From Heliobacterium mobile (lineage in GTDB: Bacteria; Bacillota; Desulfitobacteriia; Heliobacteriales; Heliobacteriaceae): a stretch of DNA of 64,000 bases. The DNA lies in the NCBI RefSeq assembly GCF_009720735.1, contig NZ_WNKU01000005.1, forward strand, positions 1 to 64,000, given 5' to 3'. The notes under the pieces were generated by a model, which was given only the letters and a program-made list of their open reading frames with translations, had not been told where the DNA came from and ran no database searches. Below, in pieces: positions 7,949 to 16,489 of the stretch (position 1 is its first letter; each line of letters begins with the position of its first letter). The position numbers and the translations under genes are program-made.

Positions 7949-9475
7949 ATGCAAAAAGGAGCGGCAACTTCGGAAGGCACAAGTCGGTACGCCCACCGCC
8001 ATCCATCCCTTACATACCGGACGCTGGGAGCGACGGGGCTATTGGTCAGTGAGGCCGGTGTTGGTGCCTATCGCATCGACAATTCTGATGAAGAACATAA
8101 AAAGGCGCTCTATAAAGCCCTGCTATCAGGAATAAATCTGATTGACACGAGCAGTAACTACGGTGATGGTTGTTCGGAGGAGCTCATTGGTGAAGTGTTG
8201 AACCGTTTAGAGCAGGAAAATCGCTTGCACCGCGATGAAGTCCTCATTGTCACCAAGGCGGGCTACTTGCAGGGGAAGAATTTACGCCTTAGCCGGCAAC
8301 GAGAAGCTCAAGGCCGCTCTTTTGCCGAATTAGTTCCCTTTGATCCCGATTTAGCCCATTGTATCCATCCCGAATTTCTCGAGGAACAATTGACAGGCAG
8401 CTTGAACCGGCTTCAGGTCTCAACGGTCGATCTGTTCTTGTTGCACAACCCCGAGTATTACTTAAAATGGGCAAGGCATGAGGGAATTCCTTTTGGTGAG
8501 GCCCGCCGGGAATATCTGCGGCGAATCAAGACCGCTTTTCGGTACCTAGAGGATGAATTCAAGCGAGGCCGCATCGGAGCTTACGGAATTAGTTCCAATT
8601 CCTTTCCGCTGCCGGCGTCCGATTATGAACATACGCCTTTAGAGGAGATATGGCATAGCGCTTGCGCGATTTCCTTGGACCATCATTTTCGGGTCATTCA
8701 ATTTCCCCTCAACTTGATTGAGCGGGGCGGTGTAACTGAGAAAAACCAGTCCGGAAGGAGCAGCGTTCTTTGCTTCGCTCGAGAAAAGGGACTAGCTGTG
8801 CTAACGAATCGACCTCTCAACGCTTTTATCGGCAACCAACTGCTGCGTTTAGCTGAAGTGGATATAGAAGAGGAAAAAACCGCCGATGACGTGAAACGCT
8901 GTCTGGCTCACTTGGGTCGTCTGGAGGAGTATTTGGCTCTTCAGATATTATCGGTGCATAAAATGGCCATTGGGAAAGCCAACGATATTCAAGCCAAACT
9001 GTCCGCCAGTGAAATGCTGGATGAACAATGGCTTCGATTTACGAATCCTATCCAATGGGAAGAGGCACAAGTGCGCTATATCGTCCCGACGATCCAAGAC
9101 GGCATGGATCTGCTTTTAACCCATAAGTGGCACCGCCGCCCGCCGGAAATTGTGGATTGGGCCAATGAATATGCCGAAGCGCTAAACCAGGCTTTTGAGA
9201 CGATTACCGCTGTCCTTCAAGCGAGGACAGCTGAAAAAACGACGAAGATCAAAAAGCGCCTGGAAGCGGTGGAGCCTGATTGGACTGGAACAGATACCAT
9301 CAGCCAGGCTGCCTTGCGGGTTCTTCGGTCTACGGAAGGCGTCACAACGGTGCTCGTAGGTATGCGAAGACGGGAGTATGTCGATGATGTGCTTACAGAA
9401 CTGAACCGTCCCATAACCGTAAAGGACCGGGGAGCCTCTTGGAAACATCTTGACTCATTATCGGAACTGGCCTAA
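7949..9475 (+). CDS. Aldo/keto reductase family protein with long C-terminal extension
   Basis: 508 residues. The N-terminal about 300 residues are an aldo/keto reductase TIM barrel: YRTLGATGLLVSEAGVGAYRI, LIDTSSNYGDGCSEELIGE (catalytic Asp and Tyr), VLIVTKAGYLQ (catalytic Lys), VDLFLLHNPE (His) and GRIGAYGISSN. A helical insert (about 325-430) follows, then the AKR C-terminal motif STEGVTTVLVGMRRREYVDDVL. Typical AKRs are 280-330 residues, so a large helical segment is inserted before the cofactor-binding end. ATG 7949 follows AGAGAGGA; the frame itself opens at 7910. Substrate unknown. Confidence 0.85.
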   Translation: MQKGAATSEGTSRYAHRHPSLTYRTLGATGLLVSEAGVGAYRIDNSDEEHKKALYKALLSGINLIDTSSNYGDGCSEELIGEVLNRLEQENRLHRDEVLIVTKAGYLQGKNLRLSRQREAQGRSFAELVPFDPDLAHCIHPEFLEEQLTGSLNRLQVSTVDLFLLHNPEYYLKWARHEGIPFGEARREYLRRIKTAFRYLEDEFKRGRIGAYGISSNSFPLPASDYEHTPLEEIWHSACAISLDHHFRVIQFPLNLIERGGVTEKNQSGRSSVLCFAREKGLAVLTNRPLNAFIGNQLLRLAEVDIEEEKTADDVKRCLAHLGRLEEYLALQILSVHKMAIGKANDIQAKLSASEMLDEQWLRFTNPIQWEEAQVRYIVPTIQDGMDLLLTHKWHRRPPEIVDWANEYAEALNQAFETITAVLQARTAEKTTKIKKRLEAVEPDWTGTDTISQAALRVLRSTEGVTTVLVGMRRREYVDDVLTELNRPITVKDRGASWKHLDSLSELA

Positions 9476-9495
9476 TGCGGTTTCGGGCAGAAATA

Positions 9496-9544
9496 AAGCA
9501 AGGATCCATGGTAAAAACATCTCCATGGATTCTTGCTTCTTTTT
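9496..9544 (+). terminator. Intrinsic terminator after the aldo/keto reductase gene
   Basis: AAGCAAGGATCCATGG / CCATGGATTCTTGCTT inverted repeat with one mismatch, then CTTTTT. Confidence 0.88.
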
Positions 9545-9606
9545 AAAGGACCTATCACATAGTAGAGCTAACGCTCGCTAACCGAGTGCTGTTTTTGTTC
9601 TATCTG

Positions 9607-10029
9607 TCAGACAATCTCCATGGTCTGCGCAAAGACCTTGGGCAGACACTGGCATTCTCTATGGAGAGGAGGCAGGGATTCAATTATGTATAGTAGCTTT
9701 TGGCAGTCTGGCTTTTTGAGATTCAGTGCGTTGCCGGTTTCATTGAAGTGGTGGCCTACAGCGTCTACGGCCGGCCTGGGGAAACGAGTCGAGAAGAAAA
9801 AGTGTTCATTGTATATCCAAGTTCCCAGTTCCATCGTAAAGGCATGATCGGAAGAGGATTCGATATGAAAGGTGACATGGGCGAGGTAGCCGTTTGGGAA
9901 GCGAAGAAAGACGGCCTCATAGCAGGGATAGACGTGGTTTTGCTCGATATAGCCATAATACCTTTCCGGCAACATGTCCCGAAGAACAGAAGGTTTCTCG
10001 CGGCATAAGCGCTTCCAAAACTCGACCAT
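9607..10029 (-). CDS. Hypothetical protein, 140 residues
   Basis: A soluble, aromatic-rich protein (MVEFWKRLCREKPSVLRDML at the start, then RYYGYIEQNHVYPCYEAVFLRF). It has four Cys and many His/Tyr but no signal peptide or membrane segment, and I do not recognise a family. AGGAGG lies seven bases before the ATG, which supports expression on this strand; open frames on the opposite strand are shadows. It is isolated between convergent and divergent neighbours. Confidence 0.65.
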   Translation of the reverse strand: MVEFWKRLCREKPSVLRDMLPERYYGYIEQNHVYPCYEAVFLRFPNGYLAHVTFHIESSSDHAFTMELGTWIYNEHFFFSTRFPRPAVDAVGHHFNETGNALNLKKPDCQKLLYIIESLPPLHRECQCLPKVFAQTMEIV

Positions 10030-10351
10030 GCATATCCCTCCTTGTGAGAATGTTCATATTTAGTGTACCTTTTGATGAAGGAAAATACAATAAGTGATAG
10101 TCCTCAAATACACATTTTTTTGAGAACTTCAGAGTTGGGGAACTATTATAAATGTTATTACCTTAGTTTTTGTTTTCCCCATCAACGATCAAATTTGATA
10201 TGGAGGGCGCCGTGGTATAATGGGGGAAATGTCCTCGATAAGAGCAGACGATATGACAGGAAAGACCAATTCGCAGTAGATAAGCAACCAAAACTGGAAA
10301 ATTTTGTTGATAAGTCTGTGGGTATTGTGGATAAGTAGCGAGGGGGATGGC
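10030..10351. other. Intergenic region with promoter and repeated GATAA/DnaA-box-like motifs
   Basis: No protein gene is supported. The segment holds a promoter at 10194-10221 and, between 10237 and 10334, four GATAA-ending boxes, of which TTGTGGATAA at 10325-10334 is a perfect DnaA-box match. See the separate finding. Confidence 0.6.
10194..10221 (+). promoter_or_regulatory. Promoter for the nitrilase-family gene
   Basis: TTTGAT at 10194-10199, 16-base spacer, extended -10 TGGTATAAT with the hexamer at 10216-10221. It leaves a leader of about 120 bases containing the GATAA motifs. Confidence 0.55.
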
Positions 10352-11134
10352 ATGAAAGTCGGACTATTGCAGTTTAATGTCTTGGCCGGAAACCGAAAGT
10401 CGAATGAAGAGACCGTATCTCGTTATATGGTGGAAGCGATAGAACATAAACCGGATGTTTTATTGTTACCGGAGATGTGGACCGGTGGCTACGATCTGCC
10501 GAATCTGGCTGCTTTCGCCGATGACACTCAGGGAGAACCGACGGGGGCTTTCTTGCGCCACTGGGCCCAACAGGTGGGTGCCACCATCGTCGGCGGTTCG
10601 ACACCAGTTGCCAGTGGGGAGCGTTTTACTAACGCTATGTTTGCCTATAACGCCATGGGCGAACGCTTGTTGAGCTACGAGAAAGTACATCTCTTCGGGC
10701 TGATGGGGGAAGATCGCTACATGGCTGCCGGGCAGCAGGCAGGGAACTTTCAGATCGACAGTGTCCCCTGTGCTGCCATCATCTGCTATGATCTACGCTT
10801 TCCTGAATGGATTCGCAAGACGGTCCTCCATGGATGCCACATCCTTTTTGTACCGGCCCAGTGGCCCATGTCTCGTCTCGATCATTGGCGCATCCTCCTG
10901 CAAGCCCGGGCCATTGAAAACCAGTGCTACGTCATCGCATGCAACCGGACGGGCAGGGACGAAAAAGGCGTCCTTTTTGCCGGTCACTCCATGGTCGTCG
11001 ATCCCTGGGGCAAAGTCCTAGCCGATGCTGGTGAACCGGAAGGCTGGCTTTGGGTAGAGATCGATCTGGCTCAAGTGGAAAAAGTGCGGAACAAAATCCC
11101 CGTTTTTAGGGACAGAAGACCGAATTTATACTAA
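10352..11134 (+). CDS. Carbon-nitrogen hydrolase (nitrilase superfamily, omega-amidase-like)
   Basis: 260 residues. The Glu-Lys-Cys triad of the nitrilase superfamily is visible: LLLPEMWTGGY (Glu), YEKVHLFG (Lys) and AIICYDLRFPEW (Cys). RLDHWRILLQARAIENQCYVIACNR is the conserved post-Cys segment. Closest group by motif is the NIT2/YafV/MtnU-like omega-amidases, which hydrolyse alpha-keto acid omega-amides in glutamine or methionine salvage. ATG 10352 follows GAGGGGG; the frame opens earlier but homology begins here. Confidence 0.9.
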   Translation: MKVGLLQFNVLAGNRKSNEETVSRYMVEAIEHKPDVLLLPEMWTGGYDLPNLAAFADDTQGEPTGAFLRHWAQQVGATIVGGSTPVASGERFTNAMFAYNAMGERLLSYEKVHLFGLMGEDRYMAAGQQAGNFQIDSVPCAAIICYDLRFPEWIRKTVLHGCHILFVPAQWPMSRLDHWRILLQARAIENQCYVIACNRTGRDEKGVLFAGHSMVVDPWGKVLADAGEPEGWLWVEIDLAQVEKVRNKIPVFRDRRPNLY

Positions 11135-11142
11135 AATTTCCG

Positions 11143-11171
11143 TTGCCCGTCCTGCTTGCGCACCGTATAAT
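11143..11171 (+). promoter_or_regulatory. Promoter for the glycosidase-family gene
   Basis: TTGCCC (11143-11148), exactly 17 bases, TATAAT (11166-11171). Transcription would start near 11178, which rules out the in-frame ATG at 11177 as start codon. Confidence 0.65.
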
Positions 11172-11215
11172 CTAAAATGGATGGATCATGCGTAGAATTA
11201 GCGGGGGGGACCTCA

Positions 11216-12181
11216 TTGAAGTTTGTGAAGATGCTTGCCCTCTTTATCGGAGTCAATCTGATGGTGGGTATTTTTTTTGGACCGTTGATGATTTTTTACG
11301 GCCCCATTCCTTCATTGCGGCAGATGGCCCTGGGCTCACTGATGGTATCGCGCCATGACTTTATCGCCCAGTGGTTTCTATCGCCCGAGAAAATCCAGGA
11401 GATACTCGGTCAACCATTGGAGGATCTTCGTTCTAACCCCAATATGGGGGTTCAATTGGCTTTTGCCAACGGCAAGGGGTCTGACCGGATCGATGTTGAG
11501 GACATCCAGGGCAAACGTTTCACGGGCAAGGTCATGATCATCCACGATCCGAAACGGGTGAAGGTGGCCCTTTCCTCGAAGATGGGAGAAGCCGGGGAGA
11601 CGGTGCCTGAAATCGCCACTCATGAAGGGGCGGTAGCCGCGATCAACGGCGGTGGCTTTATCGATCCCAACGGTCAAGGCAACGGTGCCTATCCGGACGG
11701 TGTTACCGTCAGCAAGGGGCAGTTTATTTCCGTCATCCAAGAAGATCAAAAGGAAAACATCGTAGGCCTAACGAAAAAAGGCATTCTTATCGTGGGACGC
11801 TATTCGGCCCGGGAACTGCGCAACATGGACGTGTCTGACGTGGTAACCTTCGGACCGGCACTAGTCATCAATAGCAAACCGACGATCACCCAAGGGGACG
11901 GGGGCTACGGGATTGCTCCTCGTACCGCTATCGGACAAAAAGCGGACGGCTCGATCATCTTCATGACGATCGACGGGCGGCAAGTCGGTTCTATCGGCGC
12001 CACATTACGGGAAGTACAGGATCTGATGATTCAGTACGGCGCGGTTACAGCAGGCAACTTAGACGGTGGGGCGTCGACGACAATGGTCTATAACGGCAAG
12101 GTCATCAACCAGCCATCGAGTGTCTTTGGGATTCGCTACATTCCCACGGCCTTTGTGGTCATGCCCAGTAAACGGATCTAG
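11216..12181 (+). CDS. Phosphodiester glycosidase family (NAGPA-like) membrane-anchored protein
   Basis: 321 residues. An N-terminal hydrophobic segment (MLALFIGVNLMVGIFFGPLM) anchors or exports it. The extracellular domain has the NAGPA/phosphodiester glycosidase signatures: INGGGFIDPNGQGNGAYPDG, PRTAIGQKADGSIIFMTIDGR and GNLDGGASTTMVYNG. The family includes the human uncovering enzyme and many bacterial envelope proteins linked to exopolysaccharide or cell-wall metabolism. TTG 11216 was chosen: a GGGGGGGA tract lies just upstream, and the earlier ATG sits at the predicted transcription start. The downstream beta-propeller-like gene begins 8-14 bases after the stop. Confidence 0.85.
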   Translation: MKFVKMLALFIGVNLMVGIFFGPLMIFYGPIPSLRQMALGSLMVSRHDFIAQWFLSPEKIQEILGQPLEDLRSNPNMGVQLAFANGKGSDRIDVEDIQGKRFTGKVMIIHDPKRVKVALSSKMGEAGETVPEIATHEGAVAAINGGGFIDPNGQGNGAYPDGVTVSKGQFISVIQEDQKENIVGLTKKGILIVGRYSARELRNMDVSDVVTFGPALVINSKPTITQGDGGYGIAPRTAIGQKADGSIIFMTIDGRQVGSIGATLREVQDLMIQYGAVTAGNLDGGASTTMVYNGKVINQPSSVFGIRYIPTAFVVMPSKRI

Positions 12182-12195
12182 GGAGGAACGTGGGG

Positions 12196-13359
12196 ATGAA
12201 AAAAACCATCGGCGTTATGGCCTTGTCAGCCCTTTTGCTTCAAGGCGGTATTCTTTTTGGTCTTGAATACTGGACTGCTTCCGCCTATAACACGACCGAT
12301 CATGCCTCGACACCAGCGAAAAGCCAATGGCGTAAGCTCCACATCGATACGTCTTTGAATGATGCGAAGCAGGTTAGCCTGTCCTACCAAGGGGAATATG
12401 TCGCTTGGAATTCGGAAGACAGCTTTACCGTCTGGGATATTCATCAGGAAAGACCTATATACCAAGAAAAGATGCCTCCAGGGCAAAAAATTGACTATAT
12501 TCAATGGCTGACTGATCGAAATCGCCTCTTGCTGGTGACGGAACAATCGGCGGCTCCTGTAAACCTTCCTGCGGCAACACAGTCAAAGGGCAAGTCGGCC
12601 AATCAAGTTTTGGCTGACGCGATGGATACGGTGGATAAACGACCCCTCCCAAAAGCTCCTTCGGTGAAACAGTTGGAAATCTCCTTTCTGAACTGTGACG
12701 GCACTCAGCGCATGATCTCCACACGCATCCGTGGACTGACCATGGGCGAAGAGGTCAAAGAAGCTACCGTATCGAGTCAGTCCAATTTGCTCTACCTTAC
12801 GCTGGGAAACGATCGAATGACCACAGGGCTTTATCGGGTCGATATTCAACATGACGCCATGAAAGTCAACCAGCGGCAGTATACTAACATCGAGCGGTTG
12901 ACCGTAAACCCGGCGCTGGGTCATATTTTCGCCGAGTTTTGGAATGAAACGACGAATAAACCCTTGGTGCAGGGAATCAAAGGCATGCAGTTGATCAACC
13001 CGGCCCAACAGCCCTTAAACTATTTGCTGGTTGGTGTTGACCGCAAAAATAACCTCTACCTTGGCGAAGGCAACGGTCATCAGGTAGAAAACATTTGGCT
13101 TTGGAACGGCAAAAAACTGGACAAAGAACGGCAATTGCCCGAAACAGTACACCGTGACAGGATTGTCATCGGGCCCGACGGGCAATTGGCTATCATCGAT
13201 GAGCCTGCTTCGGTGCTAAAAGTCTACCCGAACGGTTCTGACTCACCTTCGACCTATTCTTTTGATGCCGGTGCCAAACTGATTCACAGCGACAACCACT
13301 TCGTGGGCTTACTCAAGACCGGCGCCAATGGCGGGGACTTGTGGTTGCTTAGCTTTTAA
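12196..13359 (+). CDS. Secreted hypothetical protein, probable beta-propeller
   Basis: 387 residues starting with a signal peptide or anchor (MKKTIGVMALSALLLQGGILFG). The rest shows repeated short strands ending in W or L with DG/NG turns (FTVWDIHQERPIYQ, IDYIQWLTDRNRLLLV, RIVIGPDGQLAIID, DLWLLSF), the rhythm of a WD40/TolB-like propeller, but no named family is recognised. GGAGGAA precedes both GTG 12190 and ATG 12196. It is in one operon with the glycosidase-like gene. Its last 51 bases overlap the convergent coaX gene. Confidence 0.7.
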   Translation: MKKTIGVMALSALLLQGGILFGLEYWTASAYNTTDHASTPAKSQWRKLHIDTSLNDAKQVSLSYQGEYVAWNSEDSFTVWDIHQERPIYQEKMPPGQKIDYIQWLTDRNRLLLVTEQSAAPVNLPAATQSKGKSANQVLADAMDTVDKRPLPKAPSVKQLEISFLNCDGTQRMISTRIRGLTMGEEVKEATVSSQSNLLYLTLGNDRMTTGLYRVDIQHDAMKVNQRQYTNIERLTVNPALGHIFAEFWNETTNKPLVQGIKGMQLINPAQQPLNYLLVGVDRKNNLYLGEGNGHQVENIWLWNGKKLDKERQLPETVHRDRIVIGPDGQLAIIDEPASVLKVYPNGSDSPSTYSFDAGAKLIHSDNHFVGLLKTGANGGDLWLLSF

Positions 13360-14139
13360 GGCATTGGGCCGGTTGCGCTCGTACAAAATCCGCAAACCTT
13401 CTAAAGTGAGAGCGGGATGAATATGATCGACATGGGCGCAGCCGCGGCCGATTAATTCGCCGAAGCCGCCTGTAGCAACGACTTGAACTGGGGGATCTGT
13501 ATCCCCCAGTTCTTCTTTAAATCGGCAGACCAGTCCGTCGACCATTCCCACATACCCATAATAGATGCCCGACTGCATCCCTTCGACGGTGTTTTTCCCG
13601 ATGGCTTGATGCGGTTGGGCGATTTCAACCCGGGGGAGCTTGGCTGCTTGAGCCACCAGCGCTTCCACCGATATACCGATGCCTGGGCAGATGACACCGC
13701 CGAGAAAATCGCCCTTTCCGTTGACGGCGCAAACTGTCGTCGCCGTCCCTAGGTCCACGATAATCACGGGACCCCCGTAGATGTGATAGGCACCGACCGC
13801 GTTGACGATGCGGTCTGGTCCCAGGCCACGAGGATCGTCGATCTTGATATTTAATCCAGTTTTGATACCAGGCTGAACAAGCAAAGGATGGATGCCCCAA
13901 TACTTTCGGAACATATTGACGAGGATCGGGTTGACTGGGGGCACGACAGAGGAAATGGCCACATGAGAAATGGAGTTAGGCGAGATTTCTCTCGCTTCCA
14001 TCGCTTCGACCATAAGGATGCGGTATTCATCGACTGTTTTGCGGCGGTCTGTCGTCAGGCGCCATGTATCTGTCCGGTCATCACCGTTATAGATGGCGGC
14101 CACGATGTTCGTATTTCCAATATCTAAAACAAGCAGCAA
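13309..14139 (-). CDS. coaX: Type III pantothenate kinase CoaX
   Basis: 276 residues. ATP-dependent phosphorylation of pantothenate, first step of coenzyme A synthesis, by the Baf/CoaX ASKHA-fold enzyme. Motifs: LLVLDIGNTNIVAAIY (phosphate 1, catalytic Asp), DPRGLGPDRIVNAVGA (pantothenate site), PVIIVDLGTATTVCAVN (phosphate 2), GGVICPGIGIS and VVATGGFGELI. The start is TTG with AGGAGG eight bases upstream. The gene is convergent with, and overlaps by 51 bases, the preceding beta-propeller-like gene. The tail beyond the kinase fold (ALKAKQPQVPAIGAGLE) is a short extension. Confidence 0.95.
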   Translation of the reverse strand: MLLVLDIGNTNIVAAIYNGDDRTDTWRLTTDRRKTVDEYRILMVEAMEAREISPNSISHVAISSVVPPVNPILVNMFRKYWGIHPLLVQPGIKTGLNIKIDDPRGLGPDRIVNAVGAYHIYGGPVIIVDLGTATTVCAVNGKGDFLGGVICPGIGISVEALVAQAAKLPRVEIAQPHQAIGKNTVEGMQSGIYYGYVGMVDGLVCRFKEELGDTDPPVQVVATGGFGELIGRGCAHVDHIHPALTLEGLRILYERNRPNALKAKQPQVPAIGAGLE

Positions 14140-14301
14140 TGAAAAGTCCTCCTAGTGAAAATCTCGATCATGGATTTGTCCAAGAACTAGTCTACAGGGA
14201 TTTTTTTTTTATGGCAATGCTTCTGTACCAGGGCAGGATTCTGCAGAAGTTTTCACGAAAATGGGAAAACTACCGTTACTGAGTGAAAGGAGTCTCAAAA
14301 C

Positions 14302-15078
14302 ATGTTTCGGATCACCTTTTTCGGTACGGGCAACGGGTTAAGTTATCCTAATCGGGAAAACACCTTTTTTCTAGTGCAACATTTACCTGGCGGGACGAGT
14401 TATCTGATCGACTGTGGCGGGTCTCCTTGGGCAAAACTTGTCAAAACAGGGGTGCGCCCAGAAGAACTAGGTGCCCTCTTGATCACCCATGCTCACCCCG
14501 ACCACATCTACGGGTTACCTGCCTTGATTCAAAGCCTCTGGTTGGCTGGCAGAACGAAACCGCTGCCCATCTACTGCCCAGCCGGCGCGAAAAAAACGGT
14601 CGTTGGTTTGCTCGAACTTTTTGATCTTCCGCAAAAGCCCAACATGTTTGACATTCAAATCACTGAACAGCCACTGGACGGGGAGGTGCAAGCCTTTACG
14701 CAAGGATCGCTGACGGTAAAAACTTTTCCCGCCCTACACGGTATCCCTACCATGGGGACCGCCTTTTATGAGGCTACAAACAAGGGGCAAGTAAAGGTCA
14801 TCTATTCAGCAGACACTGTCTACAATCCCCTTTTGGAAAGCCTTGCGAAAGACGCCACTTGCCTCATTCATGAATGCAACGGCGCCGACCAGGCGCAAGG
14901 GAAGCATTCTTCCCTTCATGATGTGATCCGTTTGAAGGAACAAGCCCAACCCCATCAGGTGGTGCTTGTTCACCTGACCGAGGGGGAGAACTACGAGCAA
15001 CTGATGAGACAATATGAACTCAAGCAACCTTACTTTATGCTGGCCGAAGACGGCATGAGTCTCCGCGTTTCTCTATAA
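14302..15078 (+). CDS. MBL-fold metallo-hydrolase (RNase Z-like group)
   Basis: 258 residues with the metallo-beta-lactamase zinc site: LLITHAHPDHIYGLPALI (HxHxDH), HGIPTMGTAFYE, VIYSADTVYNPLL (Asp ligand) and VVLVHLTEG (final His). N terminus FRITFFGTGNGLSYPNRENT resembles RNase Z/ElaC and arylsulfatase-type members. No tRNase Z exosite arm is seen, so the substrate is not assigned. AAAGGAG precedes the ATG. Divergent from coaX. Confidence 0.85.
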   Translation: MFRITFFGTGNGLSYPNRENTFFLVQHLPGGTSYLIDCGGSPWAKLVKTGVRPEELGALLITHAHPDHIYGLPALIQSLWLAGRTKPLPIYCPAGAKKTVVGLLELFDLPQKPNMFDIQITEQPLDGEVQAFTQGSLTVKTFPALHGIPTMGTAFYEATNKGQVKVIYSADTVYNPLLESLAKDATCLIHECNGADQAQGKHSSLHDVIRLKEQAQPHQVVLVHLTEGENYEQLMRQYELKQPYFMLAEDGMSLRVSL

Positions 15079-15106
15079 ACTTTTGTTTCCCGGGAATGAC
15101 CGCTTT

Positions 15107-15205
15107 TGCTATACTACGTTGGAATTAAGAAAAGATGAATTAATAGGTACATTCAATTGTAACGACGCTGAGTATGACCGGATCTTTAAAAAATCCGGTT
15201 TTTTT
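15107..15205 (+). ncRNA. Candidate short transcript or attenuated leader
   Basis: An extended -10 element TGCTATACT (15107-15115) is followed about 60 bases later by an intrinsic terminator, ACCGGAT / ATCCGGT plus seven T residues (15177-15205). This would produce an RNA of about 85 nt, or act as an attenuator before the gene at 15311. A 45-codon frame from TTG 15119 runs through the hairpin but its start lies at the transcription start, so translation is unlikely. Confidence 0.4.
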
Positions 15206-15310
15206 ACGGACCAAATGGAATTTAATGGAATAATATCCCTTATAAATGTGTATTAATAGAAAGGGAATTGGTAGCGTTGAGATTTTGAGTATGTCTTTTG
15301 GAGGCTTCAC

Positions 15311-16222
15311 ATGAGAAGAGCGATTGCAAGATATACTTTGGGAGTAGCTGCTATGGCGTTGTTATGTACAATAGCCCTTTCTTCCAGTGAGGCCCGGAAT
15401 GCCACATTTCTAGATAAAAAGACCTCGATTTATGAGCCGATTATCATCTTGAATGGACTGCCGATGATCTTTGAGCCTGCCGTTCAACTGGAACGAGGAT
15501 ATATCCTCGCGCCGCTGCGACCCTTGGCTGAGGCCTTAGGCGCCGAAGTGACTTATGAAAAGGAAAAACGCAGAGCCATCGTTCGCCGGGAGAACCTATG
15601 CCTGGAAGTTCAAGCGAACTCGCCTGAAGAAAAATGGCGGCCCCGGGAGAAAGGGTTGCGTGTCTCTGGGACTATCGTCGATGATCGTATGCTTGTTCCT
15701 GTACAATGGTTGGCGAGCCACCTGGCAGATGGTTGGCTCTACGATGAGAAGAACCAAAGGGCTCTCTTGCGGGGCGGAACCCCTTGGCGTGATGAGGATT
15801 ATATCGCCTTTGCACGCTGGGCCGAGATTCTTCGCCTAAGGGTGAAAGCGTCCGAGGAGCGGGCATCCTTATCCCAACGGGGCCTAGAACCATCGCCGCC
15901 GATAAAAAAGGAAAAAGACCTGGAACGTTTTCTCGGTGCCTATTGGTCTTCAGAAGAGATCAAAAAAATGTGGGAAAATAGCCATGAAGCACCTTCAATG
16001 GTGTCAGACGAGAAGACGGAGCCCGAGTTCGATCCCACAAATGTACTGCGTTGGCGGGTAATCAGCCGCTCTCCCGAAGAAGTGCAGGTAGAGACGGTTT
16101 TCCCGCTGCAAGGGGGATTTGTGTCGAGGGAACAAAAAGTGCTCTACATCATACAGCCTGACGAAAAGGGTGCCTTCAAGATCAAAGAGCGCCAAATGAG
16201 CGGAACTGTCGATTCGGTATAA
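15311..16222 (+). CDS. Secreted protein with copper-amine-oxidase-N-like domain
   Basis: 303 residues. Signal peptide (MRRAIARYTLGVAAMALLCTIALSSSEA). Residues about 40-145 form the copper amine oxidase N-terminal/stalk domain common in Clostridia: IIILNGLPMIFEPAVQLERG, ILAPLRPLAEALGAEVTYEKE and RMLVPVQWLASHLADGWLYD. The C-terminal 150 residues are charged and resemble an NTF2/DUF4878-like fold (ending VLYIIQPDEKGAFKIKERQM) only in overall shape. Probably cell-wall associated. Ribosome site GGAGG. Monocistronic. Confidence 0.75.
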   Translation: MRRAIARYTLGVAAMALLCTIALSSSEARNATFLDKKTSIYEPIIILNGLPMIFEPAVQLERGYILAPLRPLAEALGAEVTYEKEKRRAIVRRENLCLEVQANSPEEKWRPREKGLRVSGTIVDDRMLVPVQWLASHLADGWLYDEKNQRALLRGGTPWRDEDYIAFARWAEILRLRVKASEERASLSQRGLEPSPPIKKEKDLERFLGAYWSSEEIKKMWENSHEAPSMVSDEKTEPEFDPTNVLRWRVISRSPEEVQVETVFPLQGGFVSREQKVLYIIQPDEKGAFKIKERQMSGTVDSV

Positions 16223-16263
16223 TGCTGTCCCTAAATAGAGTTGAACATCAAAATTAAAAGAGG

Positions 16264-16312
16264 AAAAGAAGCGTCCGCCGAAAGTGTAGCCGGGACGCTT
16301 CTTTTCTTTTTT
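16264..16312 (+). terminator. Intrinsic terminator
   Basis: AAAAGAAGCGTCC / GGGACGCTTCTTTT inverted repeat with a 15-base loop, then CTTTTTT. Confidence 0.88.
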
Positions 16313-16489
16313 AAAGGCATCTTAATGAACGATTATCCGAAATCCAAAGTAATCACCAAGTCCACAAACTATCACTAAATTCACAATGAAATAGGCAAGA
16401 TACCTATAGAACATTAAGGTTAAAAACCACTTATTATTTCAATCACCCGAAGCCTTTGATTAATAGGAAGGGAAGGGGAACATCTAGAT

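Noticed and set aside
9620-10008. Plus-strand frames of 75 and 102 codons opposite the 140-residue hypothetical gene
   Set aside because: No ribosome sites; the minus-strand frame has AGGAGG at the right distance.
10237-10334. Replication origin suggested by DnaA-box-like repeats
   Set aside because: No dnaA, dnaN or rpmH nearby, no long AT-rich unwinding region with many boxes; kept only as a regulatory finding.
15119-15256. A 45-codon frame from TTG 15119
   Set aside because: The start codon coincides with the predicted transcription start and the frame runs through a terminator hairpin.
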